DNA of 64,000 bases, from contig AP026545.1 in the NCBI GenBank assembly GCA_026075535.2, positions 4,216,001 to 4,280,000 of the forward strand, given 5' to 3'. Shown in pieces: positions 44,030 to 55,913 of this stretch. Positions within the stretch are counted from its first letter, which is position 1, and each line of letters starts with the position of its first letter. Source of the stretch: Tricholoma matsutake. Lineage: Eukaryota > Basidiomycota > Agaricomycetes > Agaricales > Tricholomataceae. A program made the translations under genes and the position numbers. Below the pieces are notes generated by a model. It ran no database searches and was not told the DNA's origin. It saw only the letters and a program-made list of their open reading frames with translations.

Positions 44030-44634
44030 GCTAGAGTCCGATATGGTCTCTTGTTGGGGTTCAGTACCGTTGCGGCGTTTTCGTTTACCAGGTTTAGTGG
44101 GGGGCGGGGCAGGTAGGTCGGAGTGGGTGGTCGCCAGTGTGAGCGTGTGGGGGTTGTGAGGTAGTAGGGCGTTGGTGCAAGTATGGTCGATTCTCTAAGT
44201 ATATATTGAAAGTCGTTCTTTGTCTCTTTGTTAAGGGCATTGGGGCCCGGTTCGTGTTTAGGGCAGGGTGGGGGTGGGTTATCTCAGTGAGTGGCTTATC
44301 TGTGTTCGAGTGGCTCATGCACACGCGAAGACGAGGGTGAGTTCAGGTGGTATCGTTTTAGAGGATTTCGTAGCAGTGTATCTCTTTATGTAGGTCTAGG
44401 ACTGGTCAAAGGGTGTGAAGACCCTTGGGGTTGCGCAGGCGATGGTTTGTAGTGCTCGGTAGGCTCAGCGTTCAGGTTCGACTCAGGTGTCGGGGAGGGT
44501 CTGGATCCCGTTTTCTCCCACTAAGATCAGTGAGAGACACCCTGTTTGCTTCCCCCGAAGGTACTAGTCTCCTTGCGCCTCGTAGAGGCCAGGCGCCGGA
44601 CACCATGATGGTGGTCCTAGTGCAAGGAGATTAT
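44030..44634 (-). other. LINE 5' untranslated region
   Basis: About 600 bp between the 5' TSD (44635) and ORF1. G-rich on the plus strand; no open frame of note. It should contain the internal LINE promoter, but no specific site is recognisable. Confidence 0.5.
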
Positions 44635-44649
44635 ATATATACACTTTCT
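44635..44649. repeat. 15-bp LINE target-site duplication, 5' side
   Basis: ATATATACACTTTCT, identical to 24025-24039. It marks the 5' end of the LINE 206 bp before the next host start codon. Confidence 0.85.
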
Positions 44650-44855
44650 CCAGTGAGCGCGACGCGTTCTTCCCTCGTGATCGTGACCGTGACCGTGACT
44701 AATCACATGTGCACAATCTAAATCGCCGTCACGAACTTTGACAAGTTTATCGTTCACCACTAAAGTGTGTCGCTGCGCCCTCATTACAACTGCAAAATTC
44801 CTGCCCTCGTATAACTAACCCAACCTGAATACAGAATAAACGCCAAGTGTGTATC

Positions 44856-46749
44856 ATGCCCGTGCTCGTGCCTGCTTCCTGGCGCGATGGACTCGAGCAG
44901 GACCTAACAAAGAACCTTCTTACCGTGCTCCGTGATAACGCAGGCATGTCCGCTACAGCAGCCCTGCGTAAGGTAACCATGGAAATGCTCGCCAACAACC
45001 CATTCGTGCCCCCGACTTCGGGATGTCCAGTGAACGATCTCCCAAACGAGCTGCTCGCGTACATCTTTTTCCTCGGAACCGAAATCGAAAATGAAGAGGA
45101 ATTTTTTGACGCGAATGAGGATGAAGATGATGAAAGTGAGTATGCCGATGCGCTCGATCTGGAACGGGATTGGGAAGATGAGGATATGGAGGAGGTGCGT
45201 ACTAAAAAAATCGAGGAAAAAGGCTGAGAAGATAACGAAAAAAATCCCTCAGAACAATGAAGATGACGATCCGCCAGTTCTTCCTTTCCAAGTCTTAGTA
45301 TCGCATGTCTGCCGCCACTGGCGCGAGATCGCGCTCGAATCACCAGTGTTGTGGACAAGAATCACTTTCACTAAAGGCTCTCCCTTCGAAAAGTCAGTGA
45401 CGTGGATCCAGAGATCCAAAAGTTCACCTCTTAATATCTCCATTGACTGCACTATCGACGACTCCTTCGAATACACGACCAATCTTGACAATGTGGACTC
45501 TCACGGACGCCCAACCGTCGCACGCCTTCCAGACAGCCACGGAAAGAAATACGAGGAAGAACATGGAGGGTGCAACCATCCCGCGACGTTTTTTTCCTTG
45601 GATGAGCTCTCCACTATATTGGACATCATCGTCCCCCATGTGTCGCAATGGCGGGTGCTCGATTGTTCTGTCACCTATTACGTGTACATGCACAACCTCC
45701 TCTCACATCTCTCGCATTGTCCACCTGCGCCTCTGCTCGAAGTCTTATCATTGCACCACTATGAGGATAACGGCGATGATGGTGAGATCGCGGGTGATAA
45801 ATTTTACCCTCCAGAGCTCAGTACTCGCTTCCTCATATTCAATGGTATCGTGCCCAATCTCAGGCAAGTCACTTTGTGGGGCGTTCACCTCGATTGGGAC
45901 CGTTCTCTATCATTCCTCGCAGGTCTTGAGGCCTTGGAGTTAGCATACCATGCGAAGAATGTCCGGCCTTCCTTCGCTACTTTCTCCAAAATCCTTCAAG
46001 AGTCCCCTGAGCTCAACACCCTCACCCTCTGTGTGTCAGGCCCTGCCGACCATGACGACGTGGACAATGACTGGGGAACAGAACCAATTGTAGTTCTGTC
46101 TGTCACAGATCTTGTGCTGTGTTATCAAGAGCCAAAGTACATCATTGCTCTCATGCGATTGCTCTGCACGCCCAATGTGACCAGTCTGGTCCTAGACTAT
46201 GACGGAGCCGATTATTCTGAGTTTGCCCAAGCTCTGACAAAGCCCATGCCTGGAAAGAGCAAATCGCTTCTGGCGGGGTTGGAACACCTTAAAATTGCGG
46301 GACTCCCGTGCAATAAGGAATCGGCAGAAATATTTCTTGATCAGCTAGCGGCGTTGCAGTCCCTCAATTTGAACTGTGCGGGAGATGAGGAGGAATTATT
46401 TTTCGATCTCTTGTGGCAGCCACTCGGACAGTCCGCTACGCAGTCGAAGACCTACTGTCCGAATCTCAATACGATTTGGACTTCTGGAATATATGGACAA
46501 CAAATGAAAACGTTGATTGAGAAGCGACAGGCGGCGGGAGTGCCGATTAAACGAGTGTTTATGAATCAAGATGATGATGTTGGTGAAAAAGAGGAGAAAT
46601 GGATCAAGGATCATGTAGAGACATTTGAGTTCTTCCAGCCTTCAGACTTCGAAGACGACGACGACGACGTGGATGATGACGATGGGGTTTCGGATGTCGA
46701 CTCGGATGGGGACCCGGATGAGGACCCGGATGAGATGTATATACTTTAG
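44856..46749 (+). CDS. F-box/LRR-type protein, 611 aa, two exons
   Basis: Probable SCF adaptor. Start ATG 44856 (MPVLVPASWRDGLEQDLTKN). Exon 1 is 44856-45194. A 58-nt intron (GTGCGT...CCCTCAG) ends at 45252, and exon 2 from 45253 keeps phase; shorter in-frame 3' splice sites at 45228 and 45231 are possible but give introns under 40 nt. The F-box is split by an acidic insertion: DLPNELLAYIFFLG (residues about 63-76), then about 60 mostly acidic residues, then VSHVCRHWREIALESPVLW. The C-terminal region has leucine-rich segments (LLAGLEHLKIAGLPCNKES, LDQLAALQSLNLNC). It ends in a poly-acidic tail (EDDDDDVDDDDG). It is convergent with the next gene, 125 bp away. Confidence 0.85.
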
Positions 46750-46874
46750 AACGTCTTGTTGGACCAAAAATGGAGTAGTTTTACGTTGAAATATAATTAA
46801 TACTACAATAGTGTTGTGAATGTGTTCAGATACCTGCTGATGATGTCGCGTACAAGAAGCATTATAGATAAGGT

Positions 46875-47701
46875 CTATGTGGTTGTGAGTTGTTCAGGTA
46901 GCGGTAGGCGCGTAACACCAAATACAACTTCTGGAATCATCTCCTCATCTTCTTCGTCGTCCGCATTTTTAATCATGGAGTAGTCGACTGGTCGATGGAT
47001 AGATGGCATGGAAATGAAAACGGAAACCTGTAGCATATCTATTTTTGGCCCTGCTGGCTTCTCAGGCTCAGCTGTGTCTGGAGGTTCTAGAGCGGGTTTA
47101 TGCTGTGCGCGGAAAGGACGAAGGAATCTTGACACTGTTGTGGAAGAATCCGATCCAGAGATTGATGGAAGCTGTGATGATGGAGAGCCTAGCTTCTGTG
47201 ATGAGGGTGTGCACGGATCTCCGTGTTTATTTCTGCGTTTGACTTGAACAGGCAGTACTGATACGGGCTGCGAAGTAGTGATTGAACAAAAGATGACACA
47301 TGCGATGGGAAACAAAAGCTGACCATGATCTGGTTCCAATGGTGACCACCTTGTCTGACGCATGCTGTGTATATTTTTGGCATTGGTCCGAGGCAACGTT
47401 TACGAGAGCCTGGAGAGGGAGGAAAAGGAAGCAAGCCAGAAGCTACTGCTTCATTGAATTGGCGTTGGAAGCGGCGTCGGAGAATATAAGATCTAAGAAC
47501 GATGACGGATGATATGAACAACAAGACGAAAAGAGTGGCGAGGAAAGTCACACTGATGGCAAAGTGAGAAATTATATAAAACGGAAATGAAATTGAGATT
47601 TACAGATAGAGATTGTTTGAGTTGGCGCCTTTGAAGCTGCTTTGCTTTACTGTCGCAGATGGGGACGACGAGGAGGGGGACGATGATGTTTGTAAAGCCA
47701 T
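46875..47701 (-). CDS. Conserved-looking single-pass membrane protein, function unknown
   Basis: Start ATG 47701 ([17 protein letters not shown]), a Ser-rich N-terminus. An intron (GTAAATC...CATCAG) then joins NNLYL to VTFLATLFVLLFISSVIVL, one strong transmembrane helix, followed by a basic stop-transfer stretch RSYILRRRFQRQF. Further exons are less certain: the second runs to near 47300, and the last is read in another frame through RRNKHGDPCTPSSQKLG to IDMLQVSVFISMPS and EEDEEMIPEVVFGVTRLPLP. This architecture (Ser-rich, one TM, basic patch, proline-rich tail ending VVFGV) resembles uncharacterised Agaricomycete proteins. The middle exon boundary near 47250-47300 is a guess. Confidence 0.6.
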
Positions 47702-47859
47702 TAAGCCAAGTCAAAGGGAATAGAGTGTAATATAGGCTTCACTGATTTCCGGGGTCCTCGCTTGTACATCTTTGTACATATATATATTACATATTACATA
47801 TATATACTTAATGATTATCACTTCTCCAGCTTCTCGTTTCCCACTTTGTGTCTTCCACA
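47702..47859. promoter_or_regulatory. Compact divergent promoter, 158 bp
   Basis: Only 158 bp separate two opposed start codons (47701 minus, 47860 plus). The centre is a run of TA-rich sequence (TACATATATATATTACATAT, about 47774-47800), suitable as a bidirectional TATA/AT element. Regulatory function is inferred. Confidence 0.5.
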
Positions 47860-49333
47860 ATGTCGACGTCCGAACCTCTTCCCAATTCTCTCAATCTATC
47901 TCCTCATCTCAGTGCGCACAAGTACTTCCTTGTCTGTACTCTCACTGTAGCTGCATGGGATTCCCTCGTCTTATCTCCACGCACTTGGCGTCTATGGAAG
48001 ACTTCTGGCTGGCCAACCCTTAAAATATTGTTCCATTTCTTGAGGTTTTTCATGCCCATCGAATTCGTTATAGTCGGTCTGTTCTCATCCCTCTCAACCT
48101 CTTCGTCAATCTAACTCACCTGCAGCCGTCGCATTCTTCGATACCAAATGGCCACAATCTGTACATCTTTTCTGCCCCCTTGATATACTCCACACCTGAA
48201 CATCTCTCTAGACTTGTCAAAATTTTTATCTCTTTGAACCGATTTGTACTGCCATCTTGCTTGTTGCTACTTCTGGTGCCCACCTATTCAACTCGCTACC
48301 AATCTGATTGCTTACTCTTGTCATCAGCCATCCATGTTATCAGGATTCATGCCATCTATGACAAAAACAGGACTATTCTTTACGCCATGGGTTCACTCTT
48401 TGCCGTTCAAATTGTCGTTACCGCTATTTGCTGTGGTTTCTACCGATGTGCGCCGCATTCCCACATTAGTCTAATTATTTTTTAATTGACCCTGCATTTA
48501 TTACTAGCCGTTCCTCTCCTAGACGGTCAGGGATGCATCGCAGGACCAAAACACAACTGGGTCGGTATTTACTGGTTGGTGCCCACTTTGCTATACACTG
48601 TTTCAGTAAGCTTCCCTGCCCTCATATCCATCTACCTCCTTAATCAGTTATCTATCTAGTTCGGTCTTGCCCTGAGGCGTTCCATCAACTCCCTCAAATC
48701 AAAACACCTCACTCCTTGGAAGCTTATGCTTCGAGATGGGCTCAACCTCTACGGCGTTTGTTTTTCCCCCCACTTCATCATCCATCAACTAACTCTATTT
48801 TCTCATCAGGCAATATGGCTCGTCAACATGGTAAATATGATGTTTTGGTTTATCATGAAGTCCACCGGAGAAGACGACCCTGTAAAAACCATTGTAACCA
48901 GGTACGTTCAATAACAACAATCCTCCCTACATCAACTAATGACTAAAACCTTATTCTCAGCATGGCAGCTGTCCTCACAACCTCAATGTCCCTCCGCATC
49001 GTCCTCTCCGTTCGCGGCAGCCTCGAGCACGGTGGATCCTTCGCCCTTTCCGGCTCTTCACACACTGGCTCCTCCCGCACAACCCATGTCATCTCTACGC
49101 GCTCTGGCGGTATCGTCCCCACCAACATCACATCCCACGGACCACACACATACACCCTCGACGAGATGCGCTCCAAGCCCGAAGGGGACTGGGTTGATGG
49201 CAAGTCGAGCGTCATCGAGCCTGAGGCCAAGTCTGCTATTCTGGAGCCACATGCTGAACATGCTGATGACCGGACAATCGATATCACTCATGGGGTCAAG
49301 ATCACGATCGACAGGGAGATTGGACCATTTTGA
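47860..49333 (+). CDS. Multipass membrane protein, DUF6533/6534-like, multi-exon
   Basis: Start ATG 47860 (MSTSEPLPNSLNLSPHLSA). Several hydrophobic helices follow: KYFLVCTLTVAAWDSLVLS, ILFHFLRFFMPIEFVIVG, AIHVIRIHAIYDKNR followed by ILYAMGSLFAVQIVVTAICC, GIYWLVPTLLYTVS, WLVNMVNMMFWFIMK and AAVLTTSMSLRIVLSVRGS. This is the basidiomycete family with about seven helices and a Ser/Gly-rich cytoplasmic tail. The tail includes SGSSRTTHVISTRSGG and TYTLDEMRSKPEGDW; it ends GVKITIDREIGPF. At least six exons. One clear intron is about 48076-48122 (GTCTGT...CCTGCAG); the last exon starts near 48961. The region 48175-48325 does not fit neatly and may hold a large or retained intron. No ligand or role is known. 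Confidence 0.75.
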
Positions 49334-50508
49334 TCCCATTTAGAAGTGATCGTAGGGGGACGCAGCGAAAAAATCTTTTGTGGAATGCTGCGAATAATTT
49401 GTTTTGCTTTCGTATATACCTCTTCAAATTTAGCAACACTAACCTAGCTCTATCGCTGTACATGTACTTCCTTCAAGTTACAATACTACTGTGTCGAAAG
49501 ATGGATTTATTCCGTCCTTCCAGTTCCTTAATTACCATTACCAGCATTTCAATTTCAAGCGTTTATTAAAAAAAATATTAAAAAGATATTGCGGGAGATT
49601 TGGCGCAGATCGAGTCCGACCCGCAAATAGTGCGGCATGCTGGCAGAACGACAATTGCCGGTGGCAGTTCATATACGTTCATATTTGAGTCATTTACAAG
49701 ATGGACAGAAGCTGATTAGAGATTGGCTATATCAATCTTCTGGCCTTTCCAAACCGGTCACAGATCATAATGGTCAAACTATGCCAAAAAATGATAGTGT
49801 GAGTATACATATGTCTCCTTTTTTATGGCCAATGATACAACTCATCGGCACATGAAAAAATTAGGCCACAATATATAGTGGCGCAACTGCCCGGCGATTG
49901 CCTGGCAGTGGCAGAACTTGGCAGGGAGGGTTCTGCCAGCAACACTAACATTGTCATTGTTACGGGGATTACATTGCTCCATAAGAAACCGTTGTGCGAC
50001 TGAATTTGATCGTGCAATATCATGATCATCATTTAGATCGGTGCCACATATGGTCCCGAGCACAGGAAATAAAAGTGACATGATATGAAAAAATTAACAT
50101 ATACTGTAGATCAATTAATGATGCAGTAATGCAGCCGACACCAGACAAGGGGAAAAAAAGGGGGGCGGGGGAGTTCGACGGAGAGAAACGAACAAATATT
50201 CTAATACAACAAAGTCTGCACGACCATACGCGTATCTACACATGTACATACACAATAGATTGATGGACTTTTCCGAACTCGAGCTGGAGGGAGAAAAAAA
50301 AATAAAGGGAGCGGGAGACAACGAAAGAACGAACTGGGCGCACGGGGGATGCTTTTTCGAAAACAGGCAAAACAAGTGGCGACAGTGTCATGAGTGAGTT
50401 GAGTGAGCGTGAGTGCAAATGAAGTCCGTGCATGAATGCAATGAAAACATAGCGAATGAAGACGACAGGAGGAAGGAGAAGGGAGAAAAAAAAAACACAA
50501 CCCGAGGG
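49334..50508. other. Intergenic, convergent 3' ends
   Basis: About 1.2 kb between the membrane-protein stop and the kinase stop. No gene recognised. Two related stretches, CAATTGCCGGTGGCAGTT (about 49649) and the reverse complement of AACTGCCCGGCGATTGCC (about 49878), form an imperfect inverted repeat about 230 bp apart, possibly a worn MITE. Confidence 0.4.
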
Positions 50509-53500
50509 CTATGGTTGAATTGACTTGAGTTCTGCCACCAATCGCTGCAAAAATCCCCAAATTAACAGCGAAAAAAAAAAAAGGATAGGGAGAGACCACC
50601 ACTGACCTCCGCCTCTCGCAACAACGCTTCAGGACTCATATCCGAACTCTGCGCCTCGCCCAGCTTGATCCCATACTGCAATAGCTGCCGCATATAATAC
50701 GGGTTGATCAGAGTTTCATCTGGCGCCAAAAGCTCCTTCACAGCCGGTGGTTCCGCTTCCAAAAAAAAAACGAAAAATGTCAGCCTAACCCAGAAAACAG
50801 CAAAAACACAACAAACTCACGTTCTTTCATCGCTAACCAATCCTGATCCAACAACTCAGGAATTGTCATCCGATCTTTCGGACCTCTCGCCAAACAGCTC
50901 TTCATACTCGCCACCACATCCCTCCTTACGCGCACCTTCAGATGTTCCAGCCTCTTCGGGGGCGTCATTGTCCCACTCCCTCCCGCACTCCCGCCCCCAC
51001 CATTGTTCGTACGGGGCACAGGCGCCAATGGAGTAGAATACTCCGGGAACTCAATAACGTGTGACCCGTCAGGGATGGCTTTCATCTTCTGGTACATCGA
51101 TAGATGCTGGAACGGCGGTTGTCCGTAGACCATCTGGTAGAGTATACATCCGAGCGACCACACGTCGCTCGGCCGTCCAACTTTGAGTCTGCGCATCCCA
51201 TCAGGGAGCTCGATCGCTTCGGGGCTCATATAATTCACTGTCCCGACCTAGTGGAATTTGTTCTGGTCAGAAGGATACAACCAGGTGTTTAATTCGACAG
51301 ACCTGGTGATCCCGCTGGATATTCGTCGTATCGTTCGCAATAGCATTCGCTATCCCGAAATCGATTAACTTGAGCTGCCCTCGAACCAACACGAAATTAG
51401 CAGGCTTCAAGTCTGAATGCACAATCTTTTCTTCATGTATCACATGCACCGCTTGCAACATCTACCATTCGTCCCCGTTAACAATCAAACCCCACAACCT
51501 CCTTCCGGCGGGAAAAAGAACAAACCTACCTGTTGCCAGTAATACGCGACCCATATCATATTCAACGGCTCTCCCGCCCTCTCCGAAATGAGCCTCGACA
51601 AGTCCACCTCCCCACATTCCATCACCAACAACAAATGCCCTTTACTCCCCCCAGGCCCTGCTTTGACCTCACTATCATACAACCTGATGATCCGCGAATT
51701 CCCCTCCAAGCGCTTCAACAGCGCGATCTCATTCATATATCCACTCATCGTATCTGCCTCCGTCTTGTCCAGCGACACCCGCTTGATGGCATACAGCTCG
51801 TTCGCATGGTTCAGAACACGAAATACACGCGAAGACCCGCCCTTTCCGATCATGTCCAGTCGGGCGTACGGTTTTTTGTTGACTACCATGTGGCGATTGA
51901 GCTGCGCTGGTTGGGAGGCTTGGCCCTGTGGCGGGGCAGATGCGGAGACAGCAGCAGGTGCAGACGCAGGAGGCACTTGGATATGCCTTTTCCCATCCCT
52001 CTCCCTCTCATCCCCACCGCCACCGTACTCAAATTCCCCCTCACGAGCCTCTTCCCTCATTGTCCCATGCTCAGGCGCCGTCGGGCGATGTTTCACCGGT
52101 ACAGGAGGGACAGGATTCGGAGACACCCTCGAGCCGGGGGGAGACGTCCTCCCTATGCGCCTTCCCCCTCCAGCAGCAGCAGGCGGGGAAACTCTCCCCA
52201 GCCTGGAGTTCGAATTCAGGGAAAGTCTCCTGGAACTGGAGCTCGAGAGACCGGGGGAGACTTGCCCCGCTCTCGAGCTGATTGGGGGGGAGGTGCGAGG
52301 AGGCGGTATGTCTATGACTGTCGGTGAGCCCAAAGATGGAGGAACGGACCGCAGCGTGTCGGAGTCACGGCGCTTGTGCCCATGTGTGGGACGGTTTGTA
52401 GGTTGGGGGTTGAGGTAGGGTTGTTGTTGTTGGTCGTAGTATTGGTCTTGTTCTACTTGACGGCCTGTATTTAGATGCGTAATTTGTTAGCTCTTAAAAG
52501 GGATTGACGTACGGTCTGCTTCCTCCGCTTCTCTGCGGTATTCTGTATAAAATTTATCAGCTGCTGCACGGAAATTATAGAGAAATCGCACTCTTGTACT
52601 CGGCCCGCATCTCTCTCTCTTCCCTCTCCCTCTCTTCAAGTGTCACGCGTCTCGGACCTCCCGTATTGTCATTCCCGTTTGAAGCTACAGATAGACGAAA
52701 TAAATAATGCGTCGGGACAAACTCCAAGTAGTACTTGCCAGACCGTAGACCCTGATATTGTTCCCGTAGCTGCTGCTGCTGTTGCTGATACTGATATCCA
52801 TACCCGGCATCATGCACTACGACCCACTTCAGTAGAGCTAAAGAAATACAAAAGAAAACGTACAATTTAGAGCGTCACTTAGACTAGCCGATCGCCGCGG
52901 CCTCGTGCCCGTCGACATTGACAGCGCGGGTTCCTTGACGGGAGCAGCCTCACGGGTGCTCGTGCTATTCGGGGGGCCTGCATAGGATCTTTGGTTGGAA
53001 GAGGAGGGAATCGAAGCAGGCTCAATGACTTCGGTGTCGCCGTTGTTGACCAAGCTTTGTAGATCATCTGTGCTTGGGAACGGGGTGGTTGACGGAGCTG
53101 GCGGGTCATTTTCGCCTGCAAGAAGATTAATAATAGTGAAAGAAGGGTTAAAGGGGGGCATGCCTGGATCTGTTTCATAGTCAGAGGGAAGATCTTCTAT
53201 GCCAGTTGCATGTGATTCCGGGATGGACTTGGTAAGGCCTAGACCAAAGCCAATAGATTTCATGATGCGGCCTGCACGACTGGGTCCTGGTAATATCTGG
53301 CGCTGGTAAGTATCAGCAAGCAGTGGACGCGAGTAGCCCGTCCGTGTAGGGACTATGCGAGAAGCAATTGATGGCTTTGAAGCCTGGACTTCTTGGATAT
53401 CAGACTCGACCGAAAGGATGTTCTCCTTCTCATGTGGGTAGGAAGAAACATCATTTGTACGAGGTGGACGAGATGGACCTGTGCCTGACATAGGACGTGG

Positions 53501-54079
53501 TTTGCTGTCTTCTAAAGTGACGCGACGAGGAAATGTACGTGCTTTGTGAGAAGAGAGGGCAGGGCCGGAAGTGACGCGCTGAAAGGAACGAGCAGGAGCA
53601 GGGTCAGAAGGAGCAACATTGAGAGTAGCATAGGCGCTTTCTGAACGAGAGAGGGAAGAGCGTCTGTTAGGAGGAGAAAGCTTTGAAGGGATATCGGGAT
53701 GGATATTGTCAGGAGGTGTTGGTGGAGATGAATGGTTGGATTTTGAAGAACCTTTAGAGAGGCGAACGTAATTTCCTTCATGGTCAAACACATAATCAAA
53801 AGAAAGGTCGTCGATAACAGACGAATCATCGGAATTAGGTGTTGTGTTTGCAGGTCGTGGCTTGTACTCGACCGGGGTTCTTGGAGGTGACGACGGCGGT
53901 GTCAAGAAGCTTTCGGTTGACATTGGAGGCGTCGTTATGGCGGTCGTCGTCGTCGTCGTCGTCGTCATCGCCGCGGCCATCGTCGTCGCGGTCGTGGAGA
54001 GAAAAGTGAAAGAAATCTCAACCAAGAACACGATGCAAGGACCCCGGACTCTTTCTTCTACTTTCCCATTGGCTGACAT
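50509..54079 (-). CDS. MPS1: Dual-specificity kinase of the MPS1/TTK family, multi-exon
   Basis: Spindle-assembly-checkpoint kinase acting at kinetochores and in spindle-pole duplication. A long low-complexity N-terminus runs 54079-52883. Short exons with a Gln-rich stretch ([15 protein letters not shown]) and [16 protein letters not shown] follow. The kinase domain comes from the 52333-51530 exon onward: [12 protein letters not shown] (P-loop), [24 protein letters not shown], then [12 protein letters not shown] (HSD in place of HRD, as in the MPS1 family), [40 protein letters not shown] and [14 protein letters not shown]. The C-terminal extension is [16 protein letters not shown] and, after the last intron, [10 protein letters not shown] then TAG at 50509. 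The start is uncertain: in-frame ATGs exist at 54079, 53980 and 53923; the last ([14 protein letters not shown]) looks most natural. A CGT microsatellite (53947-53968) encodes the Thr run before it. Confidence 0.88.
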
Positions 54080-55913
54080 CTTGGGGTCCTCAACACGCGG
54101 TCACGGGATATACCGCGACAATAAGTATCAAGTCGCAATACAACTTGAATCGAAATAAACATGCATCAAGCGTAATCCACGAAATTGGATAGAAATACTA
54201 ACCCGGGCCTGGATTCGCAACAATCAAGGTCGCAATATCACGCAGATCCTTAACACAAACATTCTTCTAGACCCCAATGAAATCGTCATCCAAAATTCGC
54301 TCTCGGCGATTCCTGAAACTTGTTATATGGTTGCGTGCCCGTGTCGGTGTACCGCCTACCATGTTTCAGCAGCCCTCATTCTGTCACCTTCGACGTCTTG
54401 ACCCTCATAAAGCCTAACCCAAGAACATTCAGTTCACGAGGAGATATGCGATGTTACCTGACCCAGGCCAAGAACAATGACTCGCCGACAAAACGAACCA
54501 CAAAAATAGCAAGGTTTACCCGCATGCGATGGGACGTCGTGTCGAACTGATACAAGTACTACAAACTCAATTACTCTGTCAAGAATTGGATGCAGACCTC
54601 CGCGCCGCAAATCATACTTCGGACATCAAGTCGGCGACACGACGGCCTTCTGGTATCGGGATCCTCCGAGTCAAATGGATCCGTTACGCTTGTCGCCCCA
54701 CGTGTTGAAGGATTGGAGTGAAGAAATCGAGTTGCACGGCGAAGCTTCGATTTTAAGTTTTAGTGGCTTGGCGACCTCCTGATATCTTTTCTGAGTTCCC
54801 CAAGATCGTCGAGTGCCTGTCTATGAATGACATCGAGGAATTCACCGATTGAACGCAACATCTTGAAAAGCACCTTCGCTTAAAGGATGACCGAAGAACC
54901 AAATCGAGCATCATGATGCGTACGTGGCTTCAACTAAGGGCCCAGGGGATAGCAAGCGGATAAACCTCGAGCCGTTCAATGATGTTGTGTTCATCATGAC
55001 ACTTTGCGATTGATTGCTGCCTTATGGGCCTATAGGTCAGTGATTTAGAAAATAATATTGACCAGTGGCTAGCCCTAACATTTTTATGATAATATCAATA
55101 GGACCCGGCATATGCCTAGGTATGTCCGATATCAGTGCGACGAATTTGCCTCTGAAATATGCCCCATGTCCGATTCAAAGCTATCCAAAGCTGCGTCCGA
55201 ATGGTGGCTAATCCAATTATGAATCGGCAGCTATGTCCGACATCAGTATACGTACGGATCCGCATGATGGACTTCGAGGCATGGTCACCCAGGGGGCGCC
55301 CAACCAAAGAAACCAGGATATCAACTCCCACCGTTTGGTATCGAACCATGCATCCGGGGTCCCACTTCCTAATTAAGTAGTTACATCATATGTACATGTG
55401 CAGCACGACACTGTTAACGCATTACTTGACGCGCATTCCAGTTCACCCACTCCTTGATATGATACACTATAACTACCTATGTGTACCTATGATCAAGCAT
55501 TCTTTCTAGGTGGCTGTGTGCTTATTGTATTTATAGCAGACTGCCTCTTACATCAGCATTGCATTATCACATGCATGTCTATTATCACATGTTATTCTGT
55601 TGGTATATAGTCTACACTTCGAGTACTTGCACTGTATCTTAGTTTCCCCCCTCGAAATATACTAAGTTCCTTACATGTTTCTGTGCCCATGAGTCTCGAG
55701 TGTTGGAAGCTCTGGCTTCCTTCCACTTTTTTTTGTAATGAACTTACTATCCACACTCTACTCTCTCACACATGCTCTTTTCCCTGAAATCCCGCCGACC
55801 CTGAAATTACCAGAATGGTCATTTTTTTCACACCAACACACTTTGACAACGCCGGACTACCTGCTCGCTCACTGCTCACTCACTTTCCCCCACCTCACTC
55901 TGCTTCCCCTGAT
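54080..55913. other. Gene-free stretch, possible LTR debris
   Basis: 1.8 kb with no supported gene. 55390-55740 is AT-rich with LTR-like features (TGTTGGTATATAG-like starts, a pyrimidine tract), but no partner copy is in the window. 54200-55380 shows nothing recognisable. Confidence 0.4.

Larger units (their letters stand above)
24040..44634 (-). mobile_element. LINE (non-LTR) retrotransposon, interrupted by two LTR elements
   Basis: One insertion bounded by the perfect 15-bp duplication ATATATACACTTTCT, with a poly(A) tail (T run ending at 24057) at the left end and a 5' UTR at the right. Reading leftward on the minus strand: gag-like ORF (44029-42785), second gag-like module (42547-41705 plus 36032-35319), APE-type endonuclease (35119-33431), RT (33419-32232, continuing 25994-25368) and RNase H (25346-24237). 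The gypsy and copia elements sit inside RT and the second gag module. The net LINE length is about 8.7 kb. Many stops and some frameshifts make it dead. Confidence 0.8.

Noticed and set aside
44455..44525. tRNA-like GGTTCGACTC T-loop in the LINE 5' end
   Set aside because: No acceptor, D or anticodon arms can be formed around it at the right spacing.
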